From the NCBI RefSeq assembly GCF_003675325.1, contig NZ_CP033073.1:4092001-4156000 (forward strand): a stretch of DNA of 64,000 nt, read 5' to 3'. Under the pieces are notes generated by a model. That model was not told the origin of the DNA. It did not search any database and was given only the letters and a program-made list of their open reading frames with translations. This document shows, piece by piece, positions 26,171 through 35,354 of this stretch; position 1 is the stretch's first letter, and every line of letters starts with the position of its first letter. The position numbers were made by a program, and so were the translations under genes. Source of the DNA: Streptomyces dangxiongensis (GTDB taxonomy: Bacteria > Actinomycetota > Actinomycetes > Streptomycetales > Streptomycetaceae).

Positions 26171-26210
26171 AGGGCTGCACGGGGCGGGTACTACCGCGCC
26201 GCGCAGCCCT
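26171..26210. terminator. bidirectional hairpin between upp and LytR_C gene
   Basis: agggctgc (26171-26178) pairs with gcagccct (26203-26210), with further G/C pairing inside. It lies between convergent genes and covers the last codons of the LytR_C gene. Confidence 0.45.
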
Positions 26211-26853
26211 TCTTCGTCGTGGCCGCGGACGAGGGCGCGGCGGAGGCCGCGGGTGCGTTCAGCTCGGCGAGGGCCCGGTCGGCGGACGCCTGCCCGGTCA
26301 GCCCCTTGAACGCGTCCCCGATGACCAGGTCGAGGTCGGTTCCCTTGCGGCCCGCGTCGGTGCTCAGGCCGGCCCCGCCGAGCTGGGTGCCGAGCACCCG
26401 CAGCGAGGTGTCCCGCGCGGCGGCCGGGCCGAGGAGCAGCCCCGTGCCCTTGACCTTCTTGTCGAACTGCTTTGGCGCGTTGCCCACGGCGCCGATCCGG
26501 AAGCCGCGTCTGCGTAGCTGGTCCGCGGTGTCCTTGGCGAGTCCGGTGCGCCGGGTGGCGTTGTAGACGTTCACCTTGATCCGGCCGGGCGCGGGCAGCG
26601 CCACGGCCCGGGCCGCCGGGGCCGCCGCGGCCTTGAGCCGGCAGTCCGCCGCGGAACCGGCCGCGGGTTTCCTGTCGCCGGAGAAGACGTCGATGAGCTG
26701 CAGGGTGCCCCAGCCGGTCAGGCCGAGCACGGCGGCCGACGCCACTACGACGGCCACGAGCCTGACGTGCCGCCGGGGCGGGCGCATCCGCGGGTAGGTG
26801 TTCCCCGTGATGCGGTACCGGCCGCCCATGCCGGGGGGAGTCAGCATGCTCAT
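26191..26853 (-). CDS. LytR C-terminal domain protein
   Basis: 220 residues. One transmembrane segment (about 30-52, LVAVVVASAAVLGLTGWGTL) and an extracytoplasmic LytR_C domain (about 88-185): IKVNVYNATRRTGLAKDTAD, FRIGAVGNAP and TDLDLVIGDAF. This domain is often attached to cell-wall glycopolymer ligases; here it is alone. A Cys near the C-terminus (KKGCAAR) is odd. TACGCT lies 6 nt before ATG without a Shine-Dalgarno, suggesting leaderless translation. Confidence 0.85.
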   Translation of the reverse strand: MSMLTPPGMGGRYRITGNTYPRMRPPRRHVRLVAVVVASAAVLGLTGWGTLQLIDVFSGDRKPAAGSAADCRLKAAAAPAARAVALPAPGRIKVNVYNATRRTGLAKDTADQLRRRGFRIGAVGNAPKQFDKKVKGTGLLLGPAAARDTSLRVLGTQLGGAGLSTDAGRKGTDLDLVIGDAFKGLTGQASADRALAELNAPAASAAPSSAATTKKGCAAR

Positions 26854-26951
26854 GAACGCAGCGTAGTGCGCCCGGGCGACGATGCCTATCAGATGATCAG
26901 CTCATGCCGCCCAGCGGAACCCGAAAGGGCCAACGGCCGTGTCGCGCCGCG

Positions 26952-27248
26952 TCAGTCCAGTTCGAGCACGCGTGCGTGCAGCACCTGGCGCTGCTGGAGC
27001 GCGGCGCGGACCGCGCGGTGCAGTCCGTCCTCCAGATACAGGTCGCCCTGCCACTTCACGACGTGCGCGAAGAGGTCGCCGTAGAACGTCGAGTCCTCCG
27101 CCAGCAGGGTCTCCAGATCGAGCTGCTGCTTGGTGGTGACGAGCTGATCGAGGCGGACCGGGCGCGGCGCGACGTCCGCCCACTGCCGGGTGCTTTCCCG
27201 GCCGTGGTCGGGGTACGGCCGGCCGTTTCCGATGCGCTTGAAGATCAC
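26952..27248 (-). CDS. conserved actinobacterial protein (sometimes labelled VapB-like)
   Basis: 98 residues: MIFKRIGNGRPYPDHGREST, QWADVAPRPVRLDQLVTTK and WQGDLYLEDGLHRAVRAALQ. The EDGLHRAVRAAL end recalls the D-G-x-H-R loop of ParB-like folds. Homologues are, from memory, sometimes named VapB antitoxins, but no toxin gene lies beside it and no ribbon-helix-helix is visible. A standalone housekeeping role is more likely; function unknown. Confidence 0.75.
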   Translation of the reverse strand: MIFKRIGNGRPYPDHGRESTRQWADVAPRPVRLDQLVTTKQQLDLETLLAEDSTFYGDLFAHVVKWQGDLYLEDGLHRAVRAALQQRQVLHARVLELD

Positions 27249-27361
27249 ACGGAAAGCCTACCGGTCAAGACGTTCCGGGCGCAGCCATGGTGGCCGAGTG
27301 CCACGCTTGAAAAGATGGAACAAATCAGGCAAACGGGCTACTACGGGAACAGGGGCCGTGG

Positions 27362-28336
27362 ATGAGTGACAGCGACAAGGCGCCGACCGCCGGCCCGCAA
27401 CAGTCCGCCGCGCTGCCCGCCGGGGCCCGCGCGATCGCCTCCGGGTACGCCTTCACCGGCCCCGCCCTCGACCTCGGCGCCCTCCCTGTGGGACGGACGG
27501 TGTCACGCGGGCGCGCCGGTGTTCCTCGCGGACATCAAGGGCGACCTGTCCGGCCGCGCACCCGGCCGGGCCAGGACGGCGACCGGGTGCGCGGCCGGGC
27601 CGCGGAAGTGGGCCAGGACTGGACCCCGGCCGGATTCCCGGCGGAGTTCCTGGCGCTCGGCGGCCTCGGCCACGGCATCCCCGTACGGGCGACCGTCACC
27701 AGCTTCGGGCCGGTGCTGCTGGCCAAGGTGCTCCAGTTGAACCCGACCCAGGAACAGTCCCTTGGCCTGGTCTTCCACTACGCCGACACCAAGGGCCTGG
27801 AACTGATCGACCTCAAGGACCTGCGCGCGGTCGTCGCCTTCCTCGCCTCCGACGAGGAAGGCGACGAGCTGAGGAACATCGGCGGGCTGTCCGGCGCCAC
27901 GGCCGGGGTCTTCCTGCGCGCGCTGACCGCCTTCGAGGCGGAGGGCGCGGCGGACTTCTTCGGCGAGCCGGAGTTCGACACGGCCGGCCTCCTGCGCACG
28001 GCGGAGGACGGCCGCGGCATCGTCTCCGTGCTGGAGCTGCCGGCCGCCGCGCTGGACCGGGCGGTCCGTGGCTCCTCGCTCCGCGGACGTTATGCACAGG
28101 CTGTGGACCGCGAGTCGGCGTACGAGAAGCTGAGCGTGGGCCGGGCGGCGGCGGAGGCGGAGGCGCCGTCGGCGCGCGAGCCGAAGCACAAGGGGGCGGC
28201 ACCGCGGGAGGAGCCGTCGCTGGCCGAACAGGTCGTGAGCAGCGGCGTGTTCAAGTCGCTGGCCCGCTCGGTCGGCACCCAGCTAGGGCGGGAGATCACC
28301 CGTTCCCTGTTCGGCACGGCCCGACGGCGACGGTAG
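27362..28336 (+). pseudogene. decayed HerA-like ATPase (DUF853)
   Basis: 324 codons remain of a family normally about 500 residues. Recognisable parts: SGYAFTGPALDLGAL, then in the +1 frame LWDGRCHAGAPVFLADIKGD, then again in the first frame VGQDWTPAGFPAEF, HYADTKGLELIDLKDLRAVV and SVLELPA. The Walker A block is lost between WDGRCH and VPVFLADIKGD. The segment between SVLELPA and AVDRESAYEKL, which holds Walker B and the arginine finger, is also gone. One extra C near 27485 causes the first frame change. Without either Walker motif it cannot be an ATPase. It still reads through to a proper stop. Confidence 0.75.
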
Positions 28337-28438
28337 TACGGCGCCGCCCGTGGGTAGTTGGGGCTCGCGCCTGCCGGGGTGGTGAACGGCGTTCCCGTGC
28401 GGCTGGGGGTGGGTGCGGGTGCGCGGGGGCTGGCCGCC

Positions 28439-29041
28439 TCAGTTGCCCGTGTCCCTCGGGGGCCGGCTCTGTTTCTTCGTCGCCTTCATCTCCTGTCTGT
28501 ACGCGCGGACCTTGGCCAATGATTCCGGGCCGGTGATGTCGGCGACGGAGCGGAAGGAGTCCGGTTCGCCGTAGGGCCCGGCGGCCTCCCGCCAGCCCTC
28601 GGGGGCGACCCCGAGCCGCTTGCCGAGCAGGGCCAGGAAGATCTGCGCCTTCTGTCTCCCGAACCCCGGCAGGTCCTCCAGCCGCCGCAGCAGCTCGGCC
28701 CCGCTGCCGGCGTCCCGCCAGACCGCCTCGGCGTCCCCGTCGTAGTGCTCGACGAGGTACTGGCACAACTGCTGCACCCGCTTGGCCATCGAACCCGGAT
28801 AGCGGTGCACCGCGGGCTTCTCGGCGAGCACCGCGGCGAACGCCTCCGGATCCGTCGCCGCGATCTCGTGCGCGTCCAGATCCTCGGTGCCGAGCCGGTC
28901 CGCGATGGTCCGGGGCCCCTTGAACGCCCACTCCATCGGAACCTGCTGATCCAGCAGCATCCCGGTCAGCGCGGCGAGCGGGGAGCGCCCGAGCAGCGCG
29001 TCGGCCGCGGGCTCCTGGGCGAGGTGCAGGGTGACGTCCAT
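28439..29041 (-). CDS. HhH-GPD-type base-excision repair protein
   Basis: 200 residues. N-terminal LAQEPAADALLGRSPLAALT and MLLDQQVPMEWAFKGP, then the helix-hairpin-helix LEDLPGFGRQKAQIFLALLG. The usual catalytic Asp region after the hairpin (VDTH-like) is not obvious, and the C-terminal half diverges, so enzymatic activity is uncertain. The basic tail is KATKKQSRPPRDTGN. It lies immediately downstream of the siderophore-interacting gene on the same strand (24 nt gap) and may share its iron-controlled promoter. Confidence 0.82.
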   Translation of the reverse strand: MDVTLHLAQEPAADALLGRSPLAALTGMLLDQQVPMEWAFKGPRTIADRLGTEDLDAHEIAATDPEAFAAVLAEKPAVHRYPGSMAKRVQQLCQYLVEHYDGDAEAVWRDAGSGAELLRRLEDLPGFGRQKAQIFLALLGKRLGVAPEGWREAAGPYGEPDSFRSVADITGPESLAKVRAYRQEMKATKKQSRPPRDTGN

Positions 29042-29065
29042 GGGTCGATGATCCCGCGCGGTCCC

Positions 29066-29788
29066 TCAGTCCGCGCGCCAGTACCCCAGCGCGTGCACCC
29101 GCTGCTTCGGCACGCCCAGTTCCCTGCGGACGTAGCCCGCGAGCGTCCGGGTCGTCGCCGTGTCGCAGGCGATCCAGACGTACGGGTCGGGAGTGCCGGC
29201 GAGGGCGGCGGGCAGTTCGGCGCGGACCCGTTCCACCAGGTGGGCACCCCCGTCCCGGCGCGGCACCGGCCGTATCTCGTGCGGGGCCCGGCCGGCCGGC
29301 CCGGGCAGTCCCGCCGGGTCGCCCTCGAACCAGACGGTCGCCGGGACCGGACCCAGCGCGGCCAAGAGCGAGTTGACGGCGGGCAGGGAGGCCGGGTCAC
29401 CGATCGCGACGAGATGCGAGGGCGTGGGATCCGGGTGCCGGAACCCGGTGCCCTGCACGGTCGCCTCGACGGTGTCGCCGGGCCGCGCGGCCCGCGCCCA
29501 GTCGGAGGCCCGGCCCTCGTGCAGGGCGAACTCCAGGCCGAAGGTGCCGGCGGCCGGGTCGGGGTCGACCAGGGTGTAGGCGCGCTGGTGCGGCCGGCCG
29601 GCGTCGGCGAACCACAGCCGTACCCACATCGTGGGGTGGACGCCGGCCGCGGCGAGGAGCCCGCCGTCGCTGAGCCGGAGCCGCCGGTAGCGCGGGGTGA
29701 CGTCCTCGGCGTCGAGGACCGTGCAGCGGAAATCCTTGCCGCCCAGCAGCCTGAGGACCGTGCCTTCCCAACCCCGCCCCTGCCCCAT
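29066..29788 (-). CDS. siderophore-interacting (ferric-siderophore reductase-type) protein
   Basis: 240 residues. FAD-binding beta barrel with PTMWVRLWF and RAYTLVDP (RxYT motif), NAD(P)H-binding half with SHLVAIGDPASLPAVNSLLA and VWIACDTATTRTLAGYVRRE, ending in GYWR as is typical for the ViuB/SIP family. It reduces ferric siderophores in the cytoplasm to release iron. ATG 29788 has ggagggg upstream. The iron-box sequence at 29826-29844 lies between it and the divergent acylase, so low iron should induce both. Confidence 0.92.
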   Translation of the reverse strand: MGQGRGWEGTVLRLLGGKDFRCTVLDAEDVTPRYRRLRLSDGGLLAAAGVHPTMWVRLWFADAGRPHQRAYTLVDPDPAAGTFGLEFALHEGRASDWARAARPGDTVEATVQGTGFRHPDPTPSHLVAIGDPASLPAVNSLLAALGPVPATVWFEGDPAGLPGPAGRAPHEIRPVPRRDGGAHLVERVRAELPAALAGTPDPYVWIACDTATTRTLAGYVRRELGVPKQRVHALGYWRAD

Positions 29789-29825
29789 GACCCCTCCGCC
29801 GCTCGCGTACGATTCCCCCAAAAAC

Positions 29826-29844
29826 TTAGGCCAGGCTAACCTAA
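29826..29844. promoter_or_regulatory. iron box (DmdR/IdeR-type operator)
   Basis: ttaggccaggctaacctaa, 19 nt, close to the inverted-repeat consensus ttaggttagSctaacctaa known for DmdR1/IdeR. It lies 37 nt before the SIP start and 20 nt before the acylase start, so one site can control both directions. Confidence 0.85.
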
Positions 29845-29864
29845 AGAGAGGGAGGGGTTCCCGG

Positions 29865-32141
29865 GTGACCACCGAGACCTACCGCGACGCCTGGGGCATC
29901 CCCCACCTGCGCGCGTCCGGCGTCCGCGAACTCGCCCACGCCCAGGGCAGGGTCACCGCCCACGACCGGGCCTGGCAACTGGAGGTCGAACGGCACCGCG
30001 CGCAGGGCACCTCGGCCGCCTTCCTCGGCGCCCCGGCCGTCTCCTGGGACGTCCTCGCCCGCCGCGCCCGGCTGGACGACACCGCCCGCCGCTGCTTCAC
30101 CGCCCTGGAGCGCCGGGACCCCGGGACGGCCGACTGGGTCCGGGCGTACGTCGACGGCGTCAACGCGGGCCTGCCCGCGGGCGCCCGCCGCGCCCCCGAG
30201 TTCGCCCGCACCGGCCTGGCGCCCGGCCGCTGGCAGCCCTGGACGCCCCTCGGCATCTGGCTCGCCACCCACATCCTCTTCGCCGGCTTCCCCGCCAAGC
30301 TCTGGCGCGAGCACGCGATACGGCACCTCGGCCCGGACGCCGTCCGCCTGTTCGCCGCCGACGGCCCCGGCACCGCCGGCAGCAACGGCTGGCTCGTCAC
30401 CGGCGAGCGCACCGCCAGCGGCCACGCCCTCATCGCCGGTGACCCGCACCGCTTCATCGAGGACCCCGGCGTCTACCAGCAGCTCCGCCTCTCCTGCCCC
30501 GAGTTCGACGTCGTCGGCCTCGCCGTCCCCGGCGTCCCCGGCATCGCCCACTTCGGCCACACCGGCACCGTCGCCTGGGCCATCACCAACGCCATGGCCG
30601 ACTACCAGGACCTCTACCGCGAACGCCTGCGCCGTACGGGCGCCGGCGTCGAGGCCCTCTCCCCGGACGGCACCTGGCACCGCGCCGCCCGGCACACCGA
30701 GACCGTCGAGGTCGCCGGCGGACCCCCGCTCGTACTGGAGATCGTCGAAACCGCCCGGGGCCCGGTCATCGCCGGCGGCCCGGACGGCTTCGACGGCACG
30801 CCGGACGGGGCGCACGGGCCCGAGGCCGCCGACGGTACGGCCGTACCCCCGGGGCCGCCCACCGCCGACGAGAGCCGTACGGCCGGGCCGGGCGGGAGCG
30901 GCAGTCCCGCCGGGGGGCTGGTCGAAGCGCTCGCCCTCCGCTACCCGCCCCGGGTCACCGAAGACCTCGGATTCGGCGCCCTCCTCCCGCTCCTCCGCTC
31001 CCGCACCGTCTCCGACGTCGACCGGGCCCTGGACGCCTGGGCCGAACCGGTCAACGTCGTCCACGCCGCCGACACCGAGGGGGGCACCCTCCACCGCGTC
31101 GCCGGCCGCGTCCCCGCACGGGCCGAGGCCAACCGGCTCCACCCGGTCCCCGCCTGGATTCCCGGCCACGCATGGCAGGGCACGCACGAGACGCCGTACG
31201 CCGCCCCGGCCGACGGCATCGCGGTGATGGCGAACGAACGCGGCCTCGCCGCCCCCCTCGGCGTCGAGTTCGCCCCACCCCACCGCGCCGCCCGCATCCG
31301 CGCCCTCCTCGACGCGCGCCGCACCTGGACCGCCGACGACATGGCCGCGATCCACACGGACACCCACCTCGCCTCCGCCGGCCCGCTCCTGGACCACCTC
31401 GCCGCCCTCACCGGCCTCACCCCCGCCGCCGCCGGCCTCCGCGACCGCCTCCTCGCCTGGGACCGCCGCATGGAGGCGGACAGCACCGACGCGGCGGTGT
31501 ACGCGGCGGTGCGCGGCGCCGTCGTACGCCACCTCGCCGCGCACCCCGCCCTCGCCCCGCTCACCGCGCCCCCGGCCTACCCGGACGTCCTGCTTCCGTG
31601 GCTGGCCCTGATGCCCCGCGTCGGCTACGCCCTCGAACACCTGCTGCGCGCCGAGAGCCTGTACGGCATCGACCGCGCCGCGGCGGTCCGTGCGGCCCTG
31701 GAGGAGGTCGCCGCCGCACCGCCCACCGGCCCCTGGTCGGCCACCCACCGGCTGGCCCCCTGGAGGGCACTGCCGACGGACCCGCCCACCGGCCCGGACA
31801 CTCCCGTCCCCGGCACTCCCGTCCCCGACACCCCCCGCTCCACCGCTCCCGGCCCCACCGCTCCCGGCCCCACCGCTCCCGGCCTCGCCGGTGACCACGA
31901 CTGCGTGCTCAGCACCTCGGCCGTCCCCGGTCTCACCGACCGCTCCGCCCGCGGCCCGGCCGCCCGTTACGTCTGGGACCTCGCCGACCGCGACAACAGC
32001 CGCTGGGTGGTCCCCTTCGGAGCCGACGGTGTCCCCGGCGCCGCCCACAACCGCGACCAGCTCCCCCTGTGGCTCGGGGGAGACCTCGCCCCGGTCGTCA
32101 CCGACTGGACCCTGCTCACCCCCGAGGAGACCGATGACTGA
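29865..32141 (+). CDS. penicillin-acylase-family Ntn hydrolase
   Basis: 758 residues. S45 family: the alpha part is residues 1-172, then autocatalytic cleavage before Ser173 in GTAGSNGWLVTGERTASGHA; the beta part carries AGDPHRF, PGVPGIAHFGHTGTVAWAIT and NAMADYQDLYRE. N-terminal YRDAWGIPHLRASG is the usual family start. Unlike most relatives it has no signal peptide, so it should be cytoplasmic. A threefold 15-nt repeat (PGPTA) lies near the C-terminus. GTG 29865 has ggagggg 7 nt upstream. The iron box and the overlapping acetyltransferase suggest siderophore amide/acyl chemistry, as for PvdQ in pyoverdine formation (inference). Confidence 0.88.
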   Translation: MTTETYRDAWGIPHLRASGVRELAHAQGRVTAHDRAWQLEVERHRAQGTSAAFLGAPAVSWDVLARRARLDDTARRCFTALERRDPGTADWVRAYVDGVNAGLPAGARRAPEFARTGLAPGRWQPWTPLGIWLATHILFAGFPAKLWREHAIRHLGPDAVRLFAADGPGTAGSNGWLVTGERTASGHALIAGDPHRFIEDPGVYQQLRLSCPEFDVVGLAVPGVPGIAHFGHTGTVAWAITNAMADYQDLYRERLRRTGAGVEALSPDGTWHRAARHTETVEVAGGPPLVLEIVETARGPVIAGGPDGFDGTPDGAHGPEAADGTAVPPGPPTADESRTAGPGGSGSPAGGLVEALALRYPPRVTEDLGFGALLPLLRSRTVSDVDRALDAWAEPVNVVHAADTEGGTLHRVAGRVPARAEANRLHPVPAWIPGHAWQGTHETPYAAPADGIAVMANERGLAAPLGVEFAPPHRAARIRALLDARRTWTADDMAAIHTDTHLASAGPLLDHLAALTGLTPAAAGLRDRLLAWDRRMEADSTDAAVYAAVRGAVVRHLAAHPALAPLTAPPAYPDVLLPWLALMPRVGYALEHLLRAESLYGIDRAAAVRAALEEVAAAPPTGPWSATHRLAPWRALPTDPPTGPDTPVPGTPVPDTPRSTAPGPTAPGPTAPGLAGDHDCVLSTSAVPGLTDRSARGPAARYVWDLADRDNSRWVVPFGADGVPGAAHNRDQLPLWLGGDLAPVVTDWTLLTPEETDD

Positions 32142-32721
32142 TCTGCACATCCAGCACATCGACGGTTACGGCACCGTCCGCATCCGTCCCCTCGACCCGG
32201 AGGGCGACGCGGGGCCGGTCCACGCCTGGGTGAGCGAGGAACGGGCCGCGTTCTGGGGCATGAACGGCCTGTCCGAGGCGCAGGTCGCCGAGATCTACGC
32301 CCACATGGCCACCCTGGACACCCACCACGCCTACCTCGTCACCAAGGACGACCGGCCGGCCGCGCTCCTCCAGACGTACGAGCCGGCCGCCGACCGCGTG
32401 GGCGAGTGCTACGACGTCCGCCCCGGCGACCTCGGCGTACACCTCCTCCTCGCCCCCGCCGGCCCCGACGGCCCGCACACCAACTGGACCTCGGCCCTGC
32501 TGACGGCGATGACGACGTTCGCGCTCCGGGTCCTGGACCGGCACCGGATCGTCGTCGACCCGGACGTCCGCAACGCCAAGGCGCTCGCCCGCTTCGAACG
32601 CCAGGGTTTCCGCCGGGGCCCCGCGGTCGTCCTCCCCGAGATCGACCTTCCCGAGGTGCACCTGCCTCAGAAGCACGCCCAACTCGCGTTCCTCGACCGG
32701 GCGGCGGCCTTCCCCGGGTGA
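32134..32721 (+). CDS. siderophore-type GNAT acetyltransferase (IucB/RhbD/MbtK-like)
   Basis: 195 residues. VHAWVSEERAAFWGMNGLSE, AYLVTKDDRPAALLQTYEP, GVHLLLAP and VVDPDVRNAKALARFERQGF match the Acetyltransf_8 family that N-acylates hydroxyamine groups in siderophore synthesis. It overlaps the acylase by 8 nt, so the two are translationally coupled. The substrate is unknown; acylation here and deacylation by the neighbour could be sequential steps or alternatives. Confidence 0.85.
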   Translation: MTDLHIQHIDGYGTVRIRPLDPEGDAGPVHAWVSEERAAFWGMNGLSEAQVAEIYAHMATLDTHHAYLVTKDDRPAALLQTYEPAADRVGECYDVRPGDLGVHLLLAPAGPDGPHTNWTSALLTAMTTFALRVLDRHRIVVDPDVRNAKALARFERQGFRRGPAVVLPEIDLPEVHLPQKHAQLAFLDRAAAFPG

Positions 32722-32909
32722 CGACACCCGAGGAGCCGACCGCCCACCACGGACCCGGAGCCCCGGCCCACCGCCGCTTCCCGGCCTTCCGGTGGTGGAC
32801 GGCGCGAAGGCCACCCGGCCGCCCGGTGAGCGGACGGGCCTTCCCACCCGTACCCCTACCGAGGCACTGGCACGGGTGCACATGGTCGTGGGGACGGAGG
32901 CTGACGACG

Positions 32910-34751
32910 GTGCTGCGCGACGGACACCGACGACCGGAACGGCAACACATCCCAAGCGCCACAAGGCGCCCCCTCCCGGCGCTCCTGCTGCTCCCGGCCC
33001 TCCTGCTCGGCCTCCTGCCGGGCCTGGTGCTGGGCACGGCCGCCCCCGCCTCCGCGCACGCCGTCCTGCGCGCCACGGATCCCGCCGACGGAACCGTCCT
33101 GCGTACGGCACCCCGTCACGTGACCCTCACCTTCACCGAGTCGGTCGGCCTGCTGACCGACTCCTTCCGGGTGTACGACCCCCGTAACCACCGGCTGCGC
33201 ACCGGGCCCGCCGGCCACGCCCCCGGCCGCTCCGACACGGCCCGCGTGTCCCTGCCCGCCCGGGCGGCCACCGGCACGTACACGGTCGCCTGGCGGGTGG
33301 TGTCGGCCGACAGCCACCCGGTGTCCGGCGCCCTCACCTTCTCGGTCGGCAAGCGCACGGCGACCCCGGCGGCCCCGCCCCCGGACGGCACGGAGAACGG
33401 GGCGACGACCGCCCTCCACACGATCGCCCGCTACCTCGCCTACCTCTCCCTGGCCCTGCTCCTGGGTACGGCCGCGTTCGTGGCGTACTGCCGTCCGCCG
33501 ACGACGGCCCACCTGCGCGCCCCCGCCCTGGCCGCCACGGTCACGCTGGTCCTCTCCACCGGCGCGCTGTACCTCCTGCGCGCCCCCTACGAGGAGGCGG
33601 CCTCCCCGGCCACCGCCCTCAGGCTCTCCGCCCTCACCCACACGGCGACGACCCGCCCGGGTCAGCTCCTCCTGGTCCGGCTGGCGCTGCTGTCGCTTGC
33701 GGCCGCGATCTTCGCGGCCCCGCCGAGAATCAGGCGTGCGCGGCTCCCGCGCAGGGCCGGCCTCGCGGCAGCCGCGGTCCTCGCCGTCGCCCTGTCCCTG
33801 ACCTGGTCGGCGTCCGACCACGCCTCGGCGGGTATCCAGGTCCCCGCGGCGATCGTCTCCTCCACCCTGCACCTGCTGGCCATGGCGGCGTGGCTCGGCG
33901 GCCTGGCCGCCCTCCTGTGGACGTTCCGGCACACCCCGGCGCCGGCCGGTCTGCCGGCCTCGGTCCCGGCCCGTTTCTCCCGTCTGGCCGCCGCCTCGGT
34001 GACGGTCCTAACGCTGACCGGCGTCTACCAGTCCTGGCGGGGCCTCGGCTCCTGGCAGGCCCTGACGGACACGACGTACGGCCGTACCCTCCTGGCCAAG
34101 CTGGCCGCGGTCGCCGCCCTCCTCCTGGCGGCGGCCTGCTCCCGCACCTGGACCGCCCGCCTGACCCGGGCCGCCGCCGCCCCCGTCCGTCAGCGCGTCC
34201 CCGAACCGGCCACGGGCCCCCCGCTGCCCCTACTCCCCCCGGAGCCTCCCCCCGCCGTCCCCCTCCACCTGCTGCGGCGGTCGGTGCTGGCGGAGGCGAT
34301 GGCCGCCGTGCTGGTGCTGGCCCTGACGACACTGCTGACCAGCACCGTGCCAGGCCGCGCGGCGACCGGTTCCGTGTCGTCCGGCGCCCAGGCGACGGCC
34401 GGCATCCCCACGGCGTCCGTCATCACGATCCCCTTCGACACCGGGGCCCCCGGCGGCCGGGGCACGGTCCAGATCACCCTGGACCCCGGCCGCGTCGGCA
34501 CCAACTCCGTCCAGGCGGTGATCTACGGCTCCGACGGCGGCCTCTCCGCCGTCCCCGGACTCCGCCTCACCCTCACGCTCCCGTCCCGGCACCTGGGACC
34601 CCTGGACACGCGGGTCACCGACCGCGGCGGCTACTGGTCCGCCCCCTCCTTCACCCTGCCCCTGCCCGGTACCTGGACGATGAAGGCGACGGTCCGCGTC
34701 TCGGACCTCGATCAGGTGACGGTGTCGGCACCGCTACGGGTGACGCGCTGA
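32910..34751 (+). CDS. CopC-CopD fusion (YobA/CopD-type copper protein)
   Basis: 613 residues. Signal peptide (about 17-49) ending ASAHAVLRATDP, which leaves the N-terminal copper-ligand His. CopC domain (about 48-145): LTFTESVGLLTDSFRVYDP and VVSADSHPVSGALTFSVG with the second Cu-binding DxH. CopD domain (about 165-450) with about eight hydrophobic spans (ARYLAYLSLALLLGTAAFVA to LAKLAAVAALLLAAACS). A C-terminal extracytoplasmic beta domain ends VSAPLRVTR. Copper uptake or delivery across the membrane. GTG 32910 has ggagg 9 nt upstream. Confidence 0.9.
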   Translation: MLRDGHRRPERQHIPSATRRPLPALLLLPALLLGLLPGLVLGTAAPASAHAVLRATDPADGTVLRTAPRHVTLTFTESVGLLTDSFRVYDPRNHRLRTGPAGHAPGRSDTARVSLPARAATGTYTVAWRVVSADSHPVSGALTFSVGKRTATPAAPPPDGTENGATTALHTIARYLAYLSLALLLGTAAFVAYCRPPTTAHLRAPALAATVTLVLSTGALYLLRAPYEEAASPATALRLSALTHTATTRPGQLLLVRLALLSLAAAIFAAPPRIRRARLPRRAGLAAAAVLAVALSLTWSASDHASAGIQVPAAIVSSTLHLLAMAAWLGGLAALLWTFRHTPAPAGLPASVPARFSRLAAASVTVLTLTGVYQSWRGLGSWQALTDTTYGRTLLAKLAAVAALLLAAACSRTWTARLTRAAAAPVRQRVPEPATGPPLPLLPPEPPPAVPLHLLRRSVLAEAMAAVLVLALTTLLTSTVPGRAATGSVSSGAQATAGIPTASVITIPFDTGAPGGRGTVQITLDPGRVGTNSVQAVIYGSDGGLSAVPGLRLTLTLPSRHLGPLDTRVTDRGGYWSAPSFTLPLPGTWTMKATVRVSDLDQVTVSAPLRVTR

Positions 34752-34976
34752 CGCGACCACTCCGGCCCGGCAGCGGCTTCTCGGTGGTCAAGGCCGCACG
34801 TATCACGCGTCTATGGGTGGCGAGGTCGCGGTGACCGCGGAGGGCGTGCCGGTGAACGGCGTCCTGGCACTCCGGCTGACCGGTGCGGAGCCGCCACGGC
34901 TGCGCACCATGTCCGAGGACAGCCGAAGGGCGGGCGGCCGGCTGTCGGCGTCCACGGGAACCGGCTCATCGCCCGT

Positions 34977-35201
34977 CCGGTGATGGTGATGTCACGGCGG
35001 GGCTTCGCCACAGCGCACGACCCCGATGCCGGCCCCGGCAGACTCCTGCGACGGGCGGCCGGACTCAGCCGGGAACTCGGCGCGCTGTCGGGCGAGGTGG
35101 TGGACGCGCGCTACGCGGGCGCGTTCCTCGCCCCGCTGTTGATCAATCACACGAAGTGCCGCGACCTCGTGTCCGAGGCGCTCGCGCAGCAGGGCCGGTG
35201 A
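34977..35201 (+). pseudogene. possible remnant of an alpha/beta-hydrolase C-terminus
   Basis: RPVMVMSRRGFATAHDP, RRAAGLSRELGALSG, VVDARYAGAFLAPLLIN resembles the last strand-helix part of alpha/beta-fold hydrolases (P-V-x-V-x-S, then a helix, then A-R-x-A-G-H-F). His at the catalytic place reads Ala (YAGAF). No upstream portion is found. A weak call based on pattern alone. Confidence 0.3.
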
Positions 35202-35354
35202 ACCGTCCGGCTGCCGGAGCGGCGGTGCTCGGTGAAGCAGGCCACGCGGGCGCCACCTCCCGCGTTGCGGGACGGGCGCCGACGCGGGCGCCCGCCAGTG
35301 GTGGAGGCGGGCGCCGCACAGGGCCCGACGGCCGTGCGGCGCGCCCGGGAGGAG

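Noticed and set aside
26952..27248. VapB antitoxin assignment
   Set aside because: No toxin gene next to it and no ribbon-helix-helix visible; kept as a conserved protein of unknown function.
29841..32159. 772-codon minus-strand frame opposite the acylase
   Set aside because: Gly/Val/Asp-rich shadow; the plus strand holds a complete Ntn hydrolase with catalytic Ser173.
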